Source: Magicicada septendecula (lineage: Eukaryota; Arthropoda; Insecta; Hemiptera; Cicadidae). From it: 64,000 bases of DNA. The stretch lies in assembly GCA_034769895.1 (NCBI GenBank), contig CM068374.1, positions 357,093,802 through 357,157,801 on the forward strand, given 5' to 3'. The notes under the pieces are model-generated. The model did not search any database. It saw only the letters and a list, made by a program, of their open reading frames with translations, and was not told the DNA's origin. Shown here piece after piece: positions 1-12,049 of this stretch; the first letter of the stretch is position 1, and each line of letters begins with the position of its first letter. The translations under genes and the position numbers were made by a program.

Positions 1-3000
1 TTTTTGCACCGGCTATTACACTTGTTCGGTTGGTACTTGCTCATTTACAGTGTTTGTACACAAAACCGTCTCGTCGGTTAACGTTAGTTTACGATTAAAA
101 TGTTTTTTCTCAGGGGTGTTAATAAGTCCTTTCGGCTACAGAAATATTTACTTACGGCTAAGGCACACAAATTTATAACAATCCTTAATACTAGTTACAC
201 AAAAAATTAATATCTTAACCTATTCAAGTAAGTAATTACCAATGAAACTTAGTAAAATTTTAGGTTAAGATTCGTCCATTAGAAAGGTTTGTTAATTATT
301 TATTATATTTTGCTTTTAATAATTATTAACTGGTTAAAGTTTAAATAGTGATTTTACCGATGAATTTAGTTCTAAATCGGAATAGTGATCAGTGAAGTGA
401 AATAGTTATTTATTAATTTTGACCAAAAAATTTTGAATTCGATAATGGGATTATGTTTATACTCATCGATTTTCCGCTGAAGATCCTGCGATGTCGTCTT
501 CTTCTTCCGGATAACTCCTGAGATGTCGTCTTCTTCTATTCTTCAGAAGTTTATTTCTCTCGTCCCGACGGTTTTCCTCGCAGACTCCGGCCTCGCACTC
601 CTTCTGTGATCGTCCGTCTTCTTCTACTGATCTATGTCCCGATGATCTTCCTTCGGGATCCATCGTCTCTTCTTCGCTGTGTCTTCCCGGCTTCCTCGGA
701 TAATTATGGTTCGTTGATAATTTTTATTAAACAAAATTTTATTCATGATTCCCTGGGCTGTTGTTATTATCTTCTTTTGGTTTAAATTAAGTTAAAATTC
801 ACTTTAGTAATAAAATTTTAGTGTGAGAGCTACTCGATCCACTCTCGGCGTCGGTCAATAATACAGTAACGAAAATCTAACGGTTTTTTTGGCAATAAAT
901 TTCTGGTTGCTATGGTTACCTAATAAATTATGCTAATTCTCATTGGTCATTAACTTAAGTCATTGTTATGTTTTAACGTCTTTTTTAGTCTAATTTTACC
1001 AAAATATCTTCAAATGAAGATTTCTATCTTATATTAATAGCTAGAGTTATTACATGAGTACCATTCTTCATAATTTTTCATAAGGGTCATTTTGACATCC
1101 CTCATGCCCACTTTTGAATAGCTAATTACATTTTTATTATTTTTCATATTTATTTTTTACATATATTTTATTCAAAATTGGTTGTTATTCATATATTTTG
1201 GTATTAGGAATACTCACTTAATTTGTTTAACCATTTGGTATACTCTGCTTCAATTTTGGACTATTATTTGTTCTCAAATCTACTAAATTTTTATTTAACA
1301 GTTAGGCCTAGAGCCTAGATTTTATTCTACTCCCATCTAACATTTCTTAATAACATATTACCTTTGTATTTGGTAATTCTAATACAATTTTATAAACAAA
1401 ACAAGCAATAAACATCAGTGTTCCTAACTCCACCTCTTATTATAAAAATATTCCTTGCCAGGTTCAAGCCTGAAATTAAACTTCTAACTAGTTTTCTGTT
1501 TTTTACTATTATCTTGCTTATCTTATAATTTACTACATTCTATGGTTTTTTGAACAATAACAAAACTCTTATAATACTACTGTTAAACTGTACCTTACAC
1601 GATATGTCTTACTTACTAATCCCTTCACTTAAATACAGTGTCTGTCCTTCTTATTTCACTATTCATTCTAATAACTTAATTTTTACCTTATTTTATAATT
1701 CTTACTTCCTATTACCTAAATTCATAATAGCACAATCAGTTTAATCTTACTTGCTAATATAAAGTTTGTCAAAGATTGTTTAGCTATTTTATTATAGTCT
1801 GCTTATAAAATACTTTATTCTGCACACCCACTGCACTTTTCCCTTCTTGGAAGTTTCTTTATTTATTATCACTATCACTTTGTTTTCATTACATGCTATA
1901 CCTAGCATTTCACCACTTATTTATTTTTATACACATTTTTAATTCACTCACTTATTTATTCACACAGTTTGTCTGATTATTTTGATATCACTGTGTGATT
2001 ATGGGTCATGAATAACTAGTTTACTTTCAAATCACTCTGATCACTTTTGGTTATTACTTAATTATTGCTTTTGTTTGGCTCAAAGCATCTTTTATTGGCT
2101 TTGACTATTATTATCACTATTAATTTGGGTATGGTTAGTTTCTAACTCCCTACCTTATATTATAAGTACATTCCTTTATCAATAAAATATACATGACATT
2201 ATTATTTTCCATTAACATTATTACCCTAGGTAAATCTCATCTACACTACAATTATATCAGTTCATTATTTAAATTACAATATAATGGTCATTACTTGGGA
2301 TTTACCATGTTCATTCTGGATGTCTTGATTACACTTAGGTCTCAACTGCTTCTTCCTTGTTTCGTGGTTCCTTTGGTATTTATCCGATCTATTGTGTCAG
2401 GTCATTGTCAGTTTAACAGTCATTTGTCATTTGGGTTACTGGGTTATTGATCTCTGAGTTTATAAGTTTTTGCCTCTTATTCTTATCTTCAGCTTTTTAT
2501 TTTTATAGTTAAATATCACTGGATCTTCACTACCTTATGTCATGTTACACTAGGAATAATCTTTGTGTTTAATATAATGATTTTGTTTAAATATAAGATA
2601 ACCAAGGGTTAAATATAAAATAATAATAATATAAAATAATACTATGTTAGCAAGATGGCATAGGAAAAATAGTTTAGAGTAAGATACATTAAGTAAATAA
2701 TAAATTATAAATGAATCAAATTAAAAGGGATTATTTTATAAAATACCAATGTACAAGTTTCAGAAAAAATATAAAGAAAAACCTTAGATAAATTAAATTC
2801 GATTATAAATAAAATATAAAAAGGATTATTTTTATAAAAAGAAGAAATAATTTATAATAATTAATAATAGCCTATATACTAAAAAGTATATAAATTCACC
2901 AATAAAAAACCATGAAAAATTCTTGGTTACTACGAGTAACCAACTAACAAGATTGGAATTAATTGTTAAAACGATTTGGAAGTGAACGCGTTGAAAAAGT

Positions 3001-4193
3001 GTAATGCCTATAAAAATTTGAGAAATTAACAAATACCATTTGGAATAAGTAGTGCAAAATTAATAAAATTGACAAGTGATGTCCACTACATATTAGAACT
3101 CCTTCGAATAGAACCATTCACACCCTTAATTTGATGAAACTTTGAAAAATCAACCTCCGAGATCCAGGCCTAGTCCACAGAACGTCGACATTTTGGTGAG
3201 ATCGTTACCAAGTAAAATTTAACTAAATTACATCTCAACTATAACTTCTTAACACTAGAAACAGCACCATATCTTTAAACACTTCAGGAAAAGAGGTGAA
3301 AACAAACTTTATTATTTTAGTTAACCAAAAAACCAGCAGAACGGATTCCTGTGAATTTCTTGCCGCCATTAAATAAATTTCGTGTTTTTAGTGAAGAAAC
3401 GTAATCTGCACTCTGGCGGATAACCAAGGAACTACATAATCTAAATACTACAAATTATAATAAATTAATTTATGTAAAGCTTGGTATTAACCAATATTCA
3501 TTTCTGACCATCTCATAGTACAAAGAACTCAAATAAGCCCTGGGAAATTAATAAATTGTTTCTTTATTGTTATTGAAATAAAAAATAAAAATATTTGTTA
3601 TACATTATATGTTTAAAAAATAAGATCGAACTAATGTTGTGTTGTCAGTAAGAATCGATTATACCTTTCTGTTTTGGGAGAAGATAAAACAAAAATTTGC
3701 TAAATAAATCCAAAACAAAAATTTGCTAAATAAATCCAATGAATACTTTGTTGTTTGAATAAAAATGTGTATTATTTTCAGTAGAGGGTAGTTGGTTACA
3801 GATTGTCTGGAGACAGAGAAGAGAACGGACAACCAGAAAATATTACATACCATTTGGGGTTAAATTAACCTCAAATGTGTTTGTAAATGTCACAGTCACC
3901 TGGTCTCATGAGCGGAGAAATTTAAATTAATTAATCGTATGCTAAGAGAGTAATTCTCTTTGCACTCTCTCTCCTAACTACGGTCAAACAATGGTATTGA
4001 TTTCACCCAAATAAAATCTAAGGGAAATAATTGCATAATCACACACACTCGATTTTTGGAAACATTGAACATAAATTATAACAAATTCTGTGACTCTCAT
4101 TAAAGCGAGATTTTCGAAGAGCATAAATAGACGATAAGATCAAACGATACTATTTATGACTCGGAGAGAGTTTACCCGTGAGACATTACAATA
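1..4193. other. AT-rich DNA without recognisable gene
   Basis: No ORF here has recognisable domains and I see no splice-bounded exon. About 800-2560 is T/C-rich on the + strand, then about 2570-4150 is A/G-rich, so the strand composition flips near 2560. A short reverse-strand ORF at 463-663 is rich in Arg, Glu and Asp but arises from repeated GATGTCGTCTTCTTCT-type sequence. The stretch may be intron or upstream DNA of the host gene, or old TE sequence. Confidence 0.5.
3686..3737. repeat. 26-bp perfect tandem duplication
   Basis: Two adjacent identical 26-bp units, each starting AAAACAAAAATTTGC and ending AAATCC (3686-3711 and 3712-3737). It looks like a simple replication-slippage duplication. 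Confidence 0.9.
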
Positions 4194-4195
4194 TA

Positions 4196-5205
4196 CAGTA
4201 CAACCTCTCTAGTCCGACCCTCGGCTGGTCCGACGCTCCGGTTGGTCCGACCGTGACTCAGGCGCCGACTTGTTGATGACTCACCAGCTTGTTTTTGCTG
4301 CCTCAGTGAGCCGGCATCTAGTGTCTACTGTGTGCTAATTACTCGTCCTGTGTGAATTGGTGTAGTAATTGGTGACAGTTTTAGTGTTTACAAATATTTT
4401 TTTACACTTTTAATACTGTGTGTACATACTGTTGTAGTTGTTGCATTATGTCAGGAGCAAAACGTAAACACGTTACTCTTCCTTTAAGTGAAAAATTAAA
4501 AGTGCTACAGTGACTGGACAAGGGGGAATCACTCCAAAAAATTGCTAAGGAACTCAATGTGGGAGTTACTACAATAAAGGACTGGAGGAAAAATAGAAAG
4601 GATATTGAATCTTGTACAGTGACGGTAGAGGGTGAGAAAGCGCTAAAAAGTCGCAAAACACTAAAAAAGCCAAAATTGGAACTGCTAGACAACGCGTTAT
4701 GGATATGGTTTTGCCAAGAAAGGAGGAGGAAAGGAACCCCACTATCTGGGCCTATTGTCAAAGAAAAGGCACTAATTTTGCACAAAAAATTTGAAGTTGA
4801 AGGTGAGTTCACAGCTAGTGAAGGTTGGTTAGATCAGTGGAAAACCCATCATGGTGTTAGATATGTCACAGTATCAGGTGAAAAACTATCAGCTGATGAC
4901 AAGGCAGCAAAAGAGTTTTCTTTGAAATTTAAAAAAATTGTTGAAGAAAATGAATTAGCACCTGACCAAGTCTATAATATAGATGAAACTGGCAAAACTA
5001 TAGAATAACTATAGAATGTTACTGACAAAAACACTTTCTGCATCAAATGAGACCGTGATACTAGGATCAAAACTTGCCAAAGACAGGCTAACCATTGCTA
5101 CTTGCAGCAATGCTAACGGTACACACAAGCTTACACTTTTTGTCATTGGCAAGTCCAAAATGCCAAGGGCGTTCAAGAACATTAATTTATCATCGCTACC
5201 AGTTT
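4196..5205 (+). mobile_element. Tigger/pogo DNA transposon, 3' truncated
   Basis: The left terminal repeat starts CAGTACAACCTCTCTAGTCC directly after a TA dinucleotide (4194-4195), as expected for a Tc1/mariner-superfamily pogo element inserting at TA. A transposase reading frame follows. Homology fades at about 5205, before the third catalytic residue, and no reverse-complement terminal repeat is present downstream, so the right half is missing. It lies 150 bp upstream of a host-gene exon. Confidence 0.85.
4448..5205 (+). pseudogene. Tigger-type (CENP-B/jerky-like) transposase relic
   Basis: From the ATG at 4448 the frame encodes a CENP-B type N-terminal helix-turn-helix (IAKELNVGVTTIKDWRKNR), then a second DNA-binding region (GEFTASEGWLDQWKTHHGVR), then the start of the DDE domain with the first catalytic Asp in YNIDETG. 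It is dead in several ways: TGA stop at 4511-4513, a frame break at about 4995-5015 next to an 11-bp tandem duplication (AACTATAGAAT twice), and loss of everything after a KSKMPRAFKN-like segment. The full family protein is about 450-600 residues; roughly half remains. Only remnants of a cut-and-paste transposase are seen, so no activity is expected. Confidence 0.85.
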
Positions 5206-5354
5206 TTTTTTCACCAGTAACATTTTTCTATCAGCAATGAATATTTTACGTATGGTGAATTCAGCTGCAATAGGCAATATTTTCTATCCTTTAATTACTG
5301 TTTATTGTATTCCATTCATAAAAACTGTACTGTAATTGGAAATGTCGTGTACAG

Positions 5355-5522
5355 GGATGTGAACTGGACTTGCGACTGTTCAGTCGAGACATCATGAAAA
5401 AGGCACTGCCAATTTTAGTTGCCATATTAGAAAGGGAAACTCGCGGCTGGTTTCTACATTTCAGGGAACGTCTCATCTCTGAACTGAGAGCTCAGAAGCT
5501 GCCTGATGATGAAATCGAAAGA
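5355..5522 (+). CDS. host gene, internal exon (a), function unknown
   Basis: First recognisable exon of the host gene. It follows an AG at 5353-5354 and ends at a GTAAGT donor. It is open over 56 codons in phase 0 and joins in frame to the next exon only 86 bp away. The peptide contains LFSRDIMKKALPILVAILER then ETRGWFLHFRERLISELRAQ: an amphipathic, charged helical segment with no catalytic motif I know. No paralogue or domain name is recalled. The exons upstream of it lie outside the window or are unrecognised in 1-4193; a truncated Tigger sits just 5' of it in the preceding intron. Confidence 0.75.
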
Positions 5523-5608
5523 GTAAGTAATACTTAACTTCTAAATTTCAGTTCATTTTTTTTTTTTAAATTGATTTATACCACGTAACCAACTATGTGT
5601 GTTTATAG

Positions 5609-5748
5609 GAAGTAAACCAGGCAGTGATGCGAGAGTATCTCCAGAGAGTATATACTAGTATTTTAGGTAATACCGAACTACAAGCGCTGGGAGAAGGAAT
5701 TCCTCAGTTACTTGTTCACCAAGCTCAGAGTGTTGTATTGATGCACAG
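5609..5748 (+). CDS. host gene, internal exon (b)
   Basis: Begins after TTTATAG and ends before GTAGAA (donor at 5749), leaving two bases of a split Arg codon that the next exon completes. Peptide EVNQAVMREYLQRVYTSILG and then a segment with LGEGIPQLLVHQAQSVVLMH. It is helical and contains no metal-binding or catalytic motif. The short intron before it and the 3.65 kb intron after it show how unevenly TEs have loaded this gene. Confidence 0.75.
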
Positions 5749-5749
5749 G

Positions 5750-5884
5750 TAGAAGAAACTATTCTAGTTCGATGTTCATATAATCTATTTTATACTTCTC
5801 AAATGATAACTTTGCGTTTACTTAAGCTCAGAAAAATGACTTTTGGCTCTGTAATAATAAATAATACTTTATATTTTTAAGAAC
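5750..5884. other. intron sequence, nothing recognised
   Basis: Start of the intron between exons b and c (5749-9400). It is AT-rich with no feature recognised before the fold-back repeat at 5885. Confidence 0.4.
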
Positions 5885-6060
5885 AAGAATATATTTTTTA
5901 TTGGTTTTTACAGTGTTTTGACAGTTTTAATTTAATTTACTGTCATCATCAGAATTATAATATTAAGGTACATTTTAAGTCTGACGATGACAGTAAATTA
6001 CAACTGTCGAAACATTGTAAAAACAATAAAAAATATATTTTTATTTTTAAAAATGGAAAG
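5885..6060. repeat. fold-back (inverted) repeat, about 65-bp arms
   Basis: The left arm (about 5885-5951) and right arm (about 5980-6055) are near reverse complements: ATATTTTTTATTGGTTTTTA... on the left mirrors GTAAAAACAATAAAAAATAT on the right, with a spacer of about 28 bp. The right arm reads CTGACGATGACAGT ... ACTGTCGAAAC, resembling hammerhead core strings. It is probably a MITE-like element or tail-to-tail pair of a short element. Confidence 0.75.
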
Positions 6061-6190
6061 TATTATTTATTATTAATATAAATAACAAAAATAATGTGAC
6101 TAAATATGAATGCGTGTGTATGTTACAGTTATTCTTCTCACAGTATTCTTGTGTAATTATTTTTAATAATAAATAAATTATATTTTTTAT

Positions 6191-6300
<110 letters not shown>

Positions 6301-6559
6301 CAAATATAATTTGCTTATTATTTTAAAAACCTATATATGTACACACACACACACACACAAATTATTAAATTGATATTATTTTTAAACAAAACAGGCAAAT
6401 ATACCATAAATTATGTGTTATATGTAATTCATTGGATGGTAACAATTTTTCACTAACAGTCCTACTGTTTATGGAAACCATAGTTTTTATACACACACAA
6501 ATTTTTACTATCTTTTCACCCATTTTATGAAGTTAGGAGGGGTGTAAGGAAATTATTTA

Positions 6560-7010
6560 TTTTTTGCAGTTTTTTATTTATTTCAAGTCAGTACTTTCTT
6601 GGCCATTCTATTACCTGCCAATTTTCTCCATAAATCCCAACAACCACAGCAAGCCACTCTTTATTCCAGCCACAATACAGTCTCTATACATTTGTGTCAG
6701 CTTCCTATTGGTCCATATTTTCTAGCTCTTATTTTCAGAGACAAGTCCACAGATATGCCTTAACACATCTCTCTTGCACTCTCGCATATTCTCAACAGTC
6801 TTGCATTCACTGGAGCATGCCAGAATGTTATGACTGACATTTTTATCGTTTTGTACAGGACATTTGTATCTTGGTTCAGAATATGACTCTCGACTTGAGT
6901 TACCTAATCAGCAAAAATTAATTCCTGCTGCCAACAGTTATGCTAGTCGTAATCTCAGAACAGTTCTCACTGTTATTCATCTTTAATGGTCCAAGGTATT
7001 TACAGCAGGT
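6560..7010 (-). pseudogene. possible LINE-type RT C-terminal relic
   Basis: Read on the - strand, short frames resemble the tail of non-LTR retrotransposon ORF2 proteins: a VLRHICGLVSENK-like string followed by KIWTNRK and then a Trp- and Leu-rich segment. The frame is broken repeatedly. No YADD box or endonuclease is visible, so the assignment rests on a short weak resemblance and could be wrong. Confidence 0.3.
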
Positions 7011-7769
7011 TACCTGTAGAAAGTTTCTAAATCTCACTTAAAGGGCTGCTGTCATTAAACAATGCTTTCCTTTCCATTTTTATTATGTATGCATTATTAT
7101 TACACCTAATCATTTGCTTTTACAGTGTTACTAGTACATTATGAATACATGTGTTACATTTTTATCGAAAACATCTAGAGAATGTGTTCCTTTTGTTAGT
7201 GTTGTAAATTGAATAGACATTGTAATAGTTAAGAACCCAATTAAATAGAACATAAATTTGAAAATAATTGCAATGAAAACTTATTTTTGATAAAATATTA
7301 GTGGAATTTTAATGTTTTTGGAATATTAGTTATTATTCACAGTCTGTTAACTTTCAGTTATTTTATAATATGAAATTTTCTCTTGTCACAAAACCTACTT
7401 CAGCTTGCATAATTTTAAATATAAGATATAATTTTGTTGTAACTAGTTACATAATTAACAATTTAATAACCGGACAGATCTACTATCATGCTTTTCACAA
7501 TTTGGATACTTCAGGCGTAACATTCTTTCAGTAACAAACATGTGTTTATAAAAAATCTCTAATTTTACAAATTAAAAACATTTTAAGTAACATTTTCTGT
7601 TCACCATTTTATAATGTTATAAGGATATTTGAAAAATAAAGATGCATATCTAGTAAAACTGCAAGGGAAATTATTTTTTCATAGTTGACAGCACTGCTGT
7701 CTGGTAGAGTGTGCCCAATGAGACACAGACTATCATGCCTCAGGTACAGCTGGGTTGTGGGCATGCAGT

Positions 7770-8925
7770 GTGAAGTAAAATGTCAAAATCGATGAATTCA
7801 AAATCATGCCAGTTGTGAGATGCATTCAGTGATTGAAGTCCTTTCAACAAAAACCAAAATTGTTGTCAAAATTCATCATCAGCTTGTTTCTGTTTATGGT
7901 GAAGATATTATGAATAGGTTAAACATGGTAAAATGAATTTAAAATTGTAAAGAAGTGATGATCATGATGAAGAAAGGAGTTTGTTCCAGAAGACCATCAC
8001 TCATGAAAACACTCAAAAAATTTGTTTTGATAGGCATTTGATGATCACCAGACTTCATAACAGTCCCCAGAAGTGTTCTTTTATGAAATTATTACATTAA
8101 CCGTAGACTGACAGATGATCACAAGAGAAATCAAGTGGCTGCAACACCAACATTCCTCGTTTGGATCAAGGGTATCTTACTACAGGCTTGATAATATGTA
8201 AGCAACAATCAGTGCAGTGACACCATACACACTTATTGCCAGTAAAAAATTCAAAATATCATCATTGACACACAAAAATCGTTACCAACTTTTTCTGGGC
8301 GAGAAAGTATTACTCCTTAACTTTCTGGCTCAAAGAAACATTGGAAATATTGTTCATCTTGTTATTTGAATTAGCAGTCTCTGTAATTCCAACTTTGTTG
8401 TTTTTACTTACTAAACTGCTACTTGTCATGTTCCAGATGAGGGCTTTAAGTGTTTCCACCTTTAGGACTGGAAAATGGTGGAAACGCTGCAAGGCCTCAT
8501 CCGGAACATGACAAGTAGCAGTTTGGCAAGTAAACATGGCCAAGTTGGAATTGGAAATATTGCTGCTTACTTTGAGACCCTCAAAAATATATGTCAATGA
8601 TTAAAAAAAAACTTGGTGACTCATGGAGTCTACTACTGTACAAAAATGACCGTCCATACATTGCCCGTTAGTTGTTGCTGACCTCCAAGTAGAAATGTTT
8701 GAGCATCCATCACATTTTGGCCTGTACCTCACTCCTAATGACTCACTTATTTAGAAAATTGTAGGAACATCTGGCAGGGAATACTTTTGATGAGAATGAG
8801 AAGGTTCATTGTATGGTGATAATGTGGTTAGGAAAGCAGGCAGCAGATTTCAATGCCACTGAAATTAAGAAAGTCATTCCTAGATTCACCACTGTTTTTA
8901 CATGCTGACTGATTTGAAAAATAAA
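7770..8925 (+). pseudogene. degenerate mariner transposase relic
   Basis: Scattered frames match mariner transposase in the right order: near 7885 a segment like HQLVSVYGEDIMNRLNMVKW (helix-turn-helix region) followed by CSRRPSL (the RSGRPS linker); near 8120 LTDDHKRNQVAATPTFL; near 8650 the remains of the NARPHTA box and then HPSHFGLYLTPNDSL (third catalytic Asp region, normally YSPDL.P.D); near 8765 the C-terminal HLAGNTFDENEKV and GKQAADFNATEIKKVIPRF. Stops and frameshifts occur throughout. The copy is interrupted by the palindromic insertion at about 8340-8590. It is very old and certainly inactive. Confidence 0.75.
8387..8563. repeat. fold-back repeat inserted in mariner relic
   Basis: Two arms of about 80 bp face each other around 8470-8480. 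The left arm has AAACTGCTACTTGTCATGTT and GTGTTTCCACC; the right arm has the reverse complements GGTGGAAACGC and AACATGACAAGTAGCAGTTT. It separates the middle of the mariner relic from its catalytic end, so it inserted into or duplicated within that relic. Confidence 0.8.
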
Positions 8926-9044
8926 TAATCGTATTTCATAAATATGTTACAAGTTGGAAAATTTTCTGAAGTTTGCATCTTTACTTTCCACAAACTCCTC
9001 GTTCAGTAATTGGTGTCTTAGGATTTCACTGCCGGTGTTAACTA

Positions 9045-9285
9045 TGTTGAAATTCATTTGACAACTGTCCAGGCTATTAGGCCGTCCACTACTGCCGCAT
9101 AAAACAGATGTTTCAGCCCCACAGTTGGAGGTCATCTTCAGTGTAACAACTTGAGTAACTGGTACATTCTTCACCAGTTTTCCACAGTACCAGTACTGTT
9201 TTATGCGGCCAAAACATCTGTTTCATGTGGCAGTAGTGGACCACGATTTAATAGCCCAGAGAGTTGTCAAACGAATTTAAACATA
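9045..9285. repeat. fold-back repeat
   Basis: Left arm about 9045-9120 contains TTTGACAACTGTCC, GTCCACTACTGCCGCATAAA and ACAGATGTTT; right arm about 9210-9285 contains AAACATCTGTTTCATGTGGC, AGTAGTGGAC and GAGTTGTCAAA, the mirrored set. The spacer is about 90 bp and also repeats GTTTTATGCGGC. It lies in the intron just before exon c. Confidence 0.75.
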
Positions 9286-9400
9286 GTCCTCGTATAGTTT
9301 TTATAATTTAAACAAATGCTTGTGGTAGTAATTTTAATGTACAATCAGTTTGTTAATAAGCAAAAACAACATTTGTAAAAATTGTGTGTGTGCATTCCAG

Positions 9401-9527
9401 AGCTGTTGAAAATGTACAGTGTAAATTGAACAAAACAAAAGAAACTCTAAAACAGCGATTAGTATATTCACATCCTATATTGTCAAGAATTGGCCCATGG
9501 TTGAGAGACAAATTATACAATGCCGAG
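9401..9527 (+). CDS. host gene, internal exon (c)
   Basis: Acceptor TGCATTCCAG, donor GTACGT. One base completes the Arg codon split with exon b, followed by 42 whole codons. Peptide AVENVQCKLNKTKETLKQRL then VYSHPILSRIGPWLRDKLYN. The first half is a charged helix. No known motif is seen. Confidence 0.75.
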
Positions 9528-9540
9528 GTACGTAACAATG

Positions 9541-10640
9541 TACTTTAGCTCTGTAGATATGTAATTTAGCAAATTGTCACATACGTTTTAGTTTATTGGT
9601 GCACAACTTTTTTATATGAATTATAATAATAAAACAGAAAATAATAATCAGTGTTGTACATGTTTTAATTTCTCTAGTCTAGAATTAATGTTTTCTGCAG
9701 CCCCAGAAATATTAGGCTTTAGAAGCTATAAGTTAATAGGTCAGTAAACTAAATCATGTAGTTTAAATTGTACAGTTTTCATTAAAAATAAGACCCCTGG
9801 CATGTGTACATGAGATGACTAAGAAACTTTTACTTTAAGAGCTTATTAATCAAAGTGTACTGCATTTCTGTCATGCCAACCCTTCCTTTCAGACTTACTT
9901 TTTTTTTGTCTAATTTCATAGGTGCCCTAGCTGTTAAATCTTAATATGAATATCTTTTATCTATACGTTAACAAAATTGTAAATGTTTTCTTTAAAAGTA
10001 TGTGCAGTATCCTGTTAATCTTTAACAGGGTATTCCTTGCCCTGTAATTTAACAAATCAGTTAAAGTATGTTTAAATAGCATTATTACAACAACAACAAA
10101 AACTTGAAACATTATTATTTATTATAAAGGATTGTACAGTGCATTGCTTGTTGCCTCAGAGTAAGCAGTTTTATAAAAATTCCTTGTAATTTTTTTGAAA
10201 CATAGTTTTAAACATAGCCTAGTGTAACAGTATTAAAGTCAACAGAAAGTCAATGTTGCTAAGAAACAGAAGGCACACATAGCCCTACTGTACAATAAGT
10301 TGTACAAATATCAGCTTTTCATATGAAAATAGTACTGAAATCATTTACACGTTCAGTCAGAAATTCACAGGCACCATCTGATATCCGTGAGCTTTGTCAG
10401 GCGTTTTTGAAGGATGTGGAGTCACATCCATATATCAAAGTGTTAACATTACAGTGATATGTCAGATGAAAACCAGTTCTCACAAGAAAGACAAATTAGC
10501 TGAATTGTTCAAGAAAGGATAACTATGAGAGAATACCAGTAGTTATCTTAACATTGTCAGCATAGCATTCAAAATTGTTAAGTGTACACAACTGCTAGTT
10601 AACTAATGATAATGTGATGTATTTATAATATACACATATT
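9541..10640. other. intron sequence, nothing recognised
   Basis: AT-rich intron between exons c and d. No coding resemblance or clear repeat boundary was seen before the fold-back repeat that starts at about 10640. Confidence 0.4.
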
Positions 10641-11032
10641 TATTACTTACTAATGGTACCTATAATCTCAATCTTCTGTTTTGGTGTTTTCATTGTTCAT
10701 AACCTAAAGATAGCATACAAATGATTTATAATAAAGTTTTAATTTCTCACATTCTTAATTTTGGTAATAGACCATCATCAGGACATATGCACTGTGCGCT
10801 CGTGGTCACAATATTGTAAAACGATTACTATTTATGATTTTGTTTTTTATAAATAGTAACTGTTTTACAATATTGTGACCACGAGTGCGCAGTATAAATG
10901 TCCTGACAATGGCCTGTGACCGGAATCGATCAAAATTAAGAATGTGAGTAGTTAAAACTTTATTATAAGTTATATGTATGGTATCTTTAGGTTATGAACA
11001 ATTAATACAACACAAATCAAGATTGAACTGCT
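10640..11032. repeat. large fold-back repeat, about 180-bp arms
   Basis: The left arm (about 10655-10836) and right arm (about 10850-11030) are reverse complements with some divergence: GTCACAATATTGTAAAACG on the left faces GTTTTACAATATTGTGACC on the right, and TGTTCATAACCTAAAGAT faces ATCTTTAGGTTATGAACA. The loop is about 15 bp. Another copy of the same family occurs at about 34140-34268 and 37414-37540, where a gypsy-type element has inserted into it. Confidence 0.85.
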
Positions 11033-11090
11033 AGTTGTTTTGCATTGGGCAGGCTTCTGGTGTCTCCACAATTTTCAAGTATTATACAGG

Positions 11091-11235
<145 letters not shown>

Positions 11236-11292
11236 ATTTTAAGTATCAAAAGTTTTAAATGCAACTAATATTGTTGATGTATTTTTCTACAG

Positions 11293-11412
11293 GAAAGGTT
11301 TATAGAGGAGTGCCAGTGGAGTGCACATGAGGAAGCGCTATTATTATGTAACAACCAGCACTTACAACAAGCAGTGTACTTTCTACATAGAGACTTAACA
11401 TTTATGAAAGAG
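11293..11412 (+). CDS. host gene, internal exon (d)
   Basis: Acceptor TTTTTCTACAG, donor GTTTGT, 40 codons in phase 0. Peptide ERFIEECQWSAHEEALLLCN and NQHLQQAVYFLHRDLTFMKE, an acidic helical segment. The intron that follows is 22,103 bp and contains a Ty3/gypsy element, several solo LTRs and repeat X, so splicing must skip a very large TE nest. Confidence 0.75.
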
Positions 11413-11784
11413 GTTTGTTTTTATTAACTTAATGTCTGTAGTTATTAGCTGTTTTAAGTAGTAGTTAGTGTGTGTTGATATAAGATAAAGTCTAGATTAG
11501 TGTTTCCTGGGCTAAATTTTTTAAGTTGACAGCACCCTTTTCAAAACTAATTTTTTTCTAGTGCCCACTCCAAAAATTTATTTACGAATTTATTTGGAAC
11601 AACTCTAGTAATGAATTTATTCATACTTTTGAGGGTCTCTGGTTTATTAAAACAAAGGTATTAAAACAATGTTGTTGCATTTAAAAAATACCAGGTGATT
11701 GTGATGAAATAAGAAGTTCATTTTGGAGGTGTATTGTTTGTTTAAACATTCAAACAACATTGGTTTGGCTGATACATTTAGATT
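11413..11784. other. intron sequence left of the LTR nest
   Basis: AT-rich intron DNA with no recognised gene. Its last four bases, GATT at 11781-11784, are the target-site copy flanking the solo LTR that begins at 11785. Confidence 0.5.
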
Positions 11785-12049
11785 TGTAATGGGACAAAAT
11801 TGGCAGAACCATTTTTATTTAATAATTTTCAGTAATTCTCAATGTATGTAATAATTTTATAAAACCTATTGTTGGAGATTTGTGGGAAGGCATAACAAAG
11901 CGTAGGTGAGTCACAGAACACGCACGTGGGTTACGCCATAAAAAGAACACGTATTTTTAATGATAAACGAACTTCCGGGGCTGAGAAACGACTACAATCT
12001 TCAATGCTTCAGGGCACGAGACGGGTGGACATCCATTTGAACCTAGTTT
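11785..12049 (+). mobile_element. solo LTR of the TGTAACGGG family, left part (split by Ty3 element)
   Basis: Starts TGTAATGGGACA, a variant of the family start TGTAACGGGACA, right after GATT. It runs into the Ty3/gypsy insertion at 12050 and continues at 22554-23548, where it ends in TTAACA followed by a second GATT. With the Ty3 element and its 4-bp duplication removed the LTR is about 1260 bp and has a perfect 4-bp target duplication with no internal region, so it is a solo LTR. Confidence 0.75.

Noticed and set aside
463..663. Reverse ORF rich in Arg/Glu/Asp
   Set aside because: Made from short GATGTCGTCTTC-type repeats; no domain, no splice context and no second copy.
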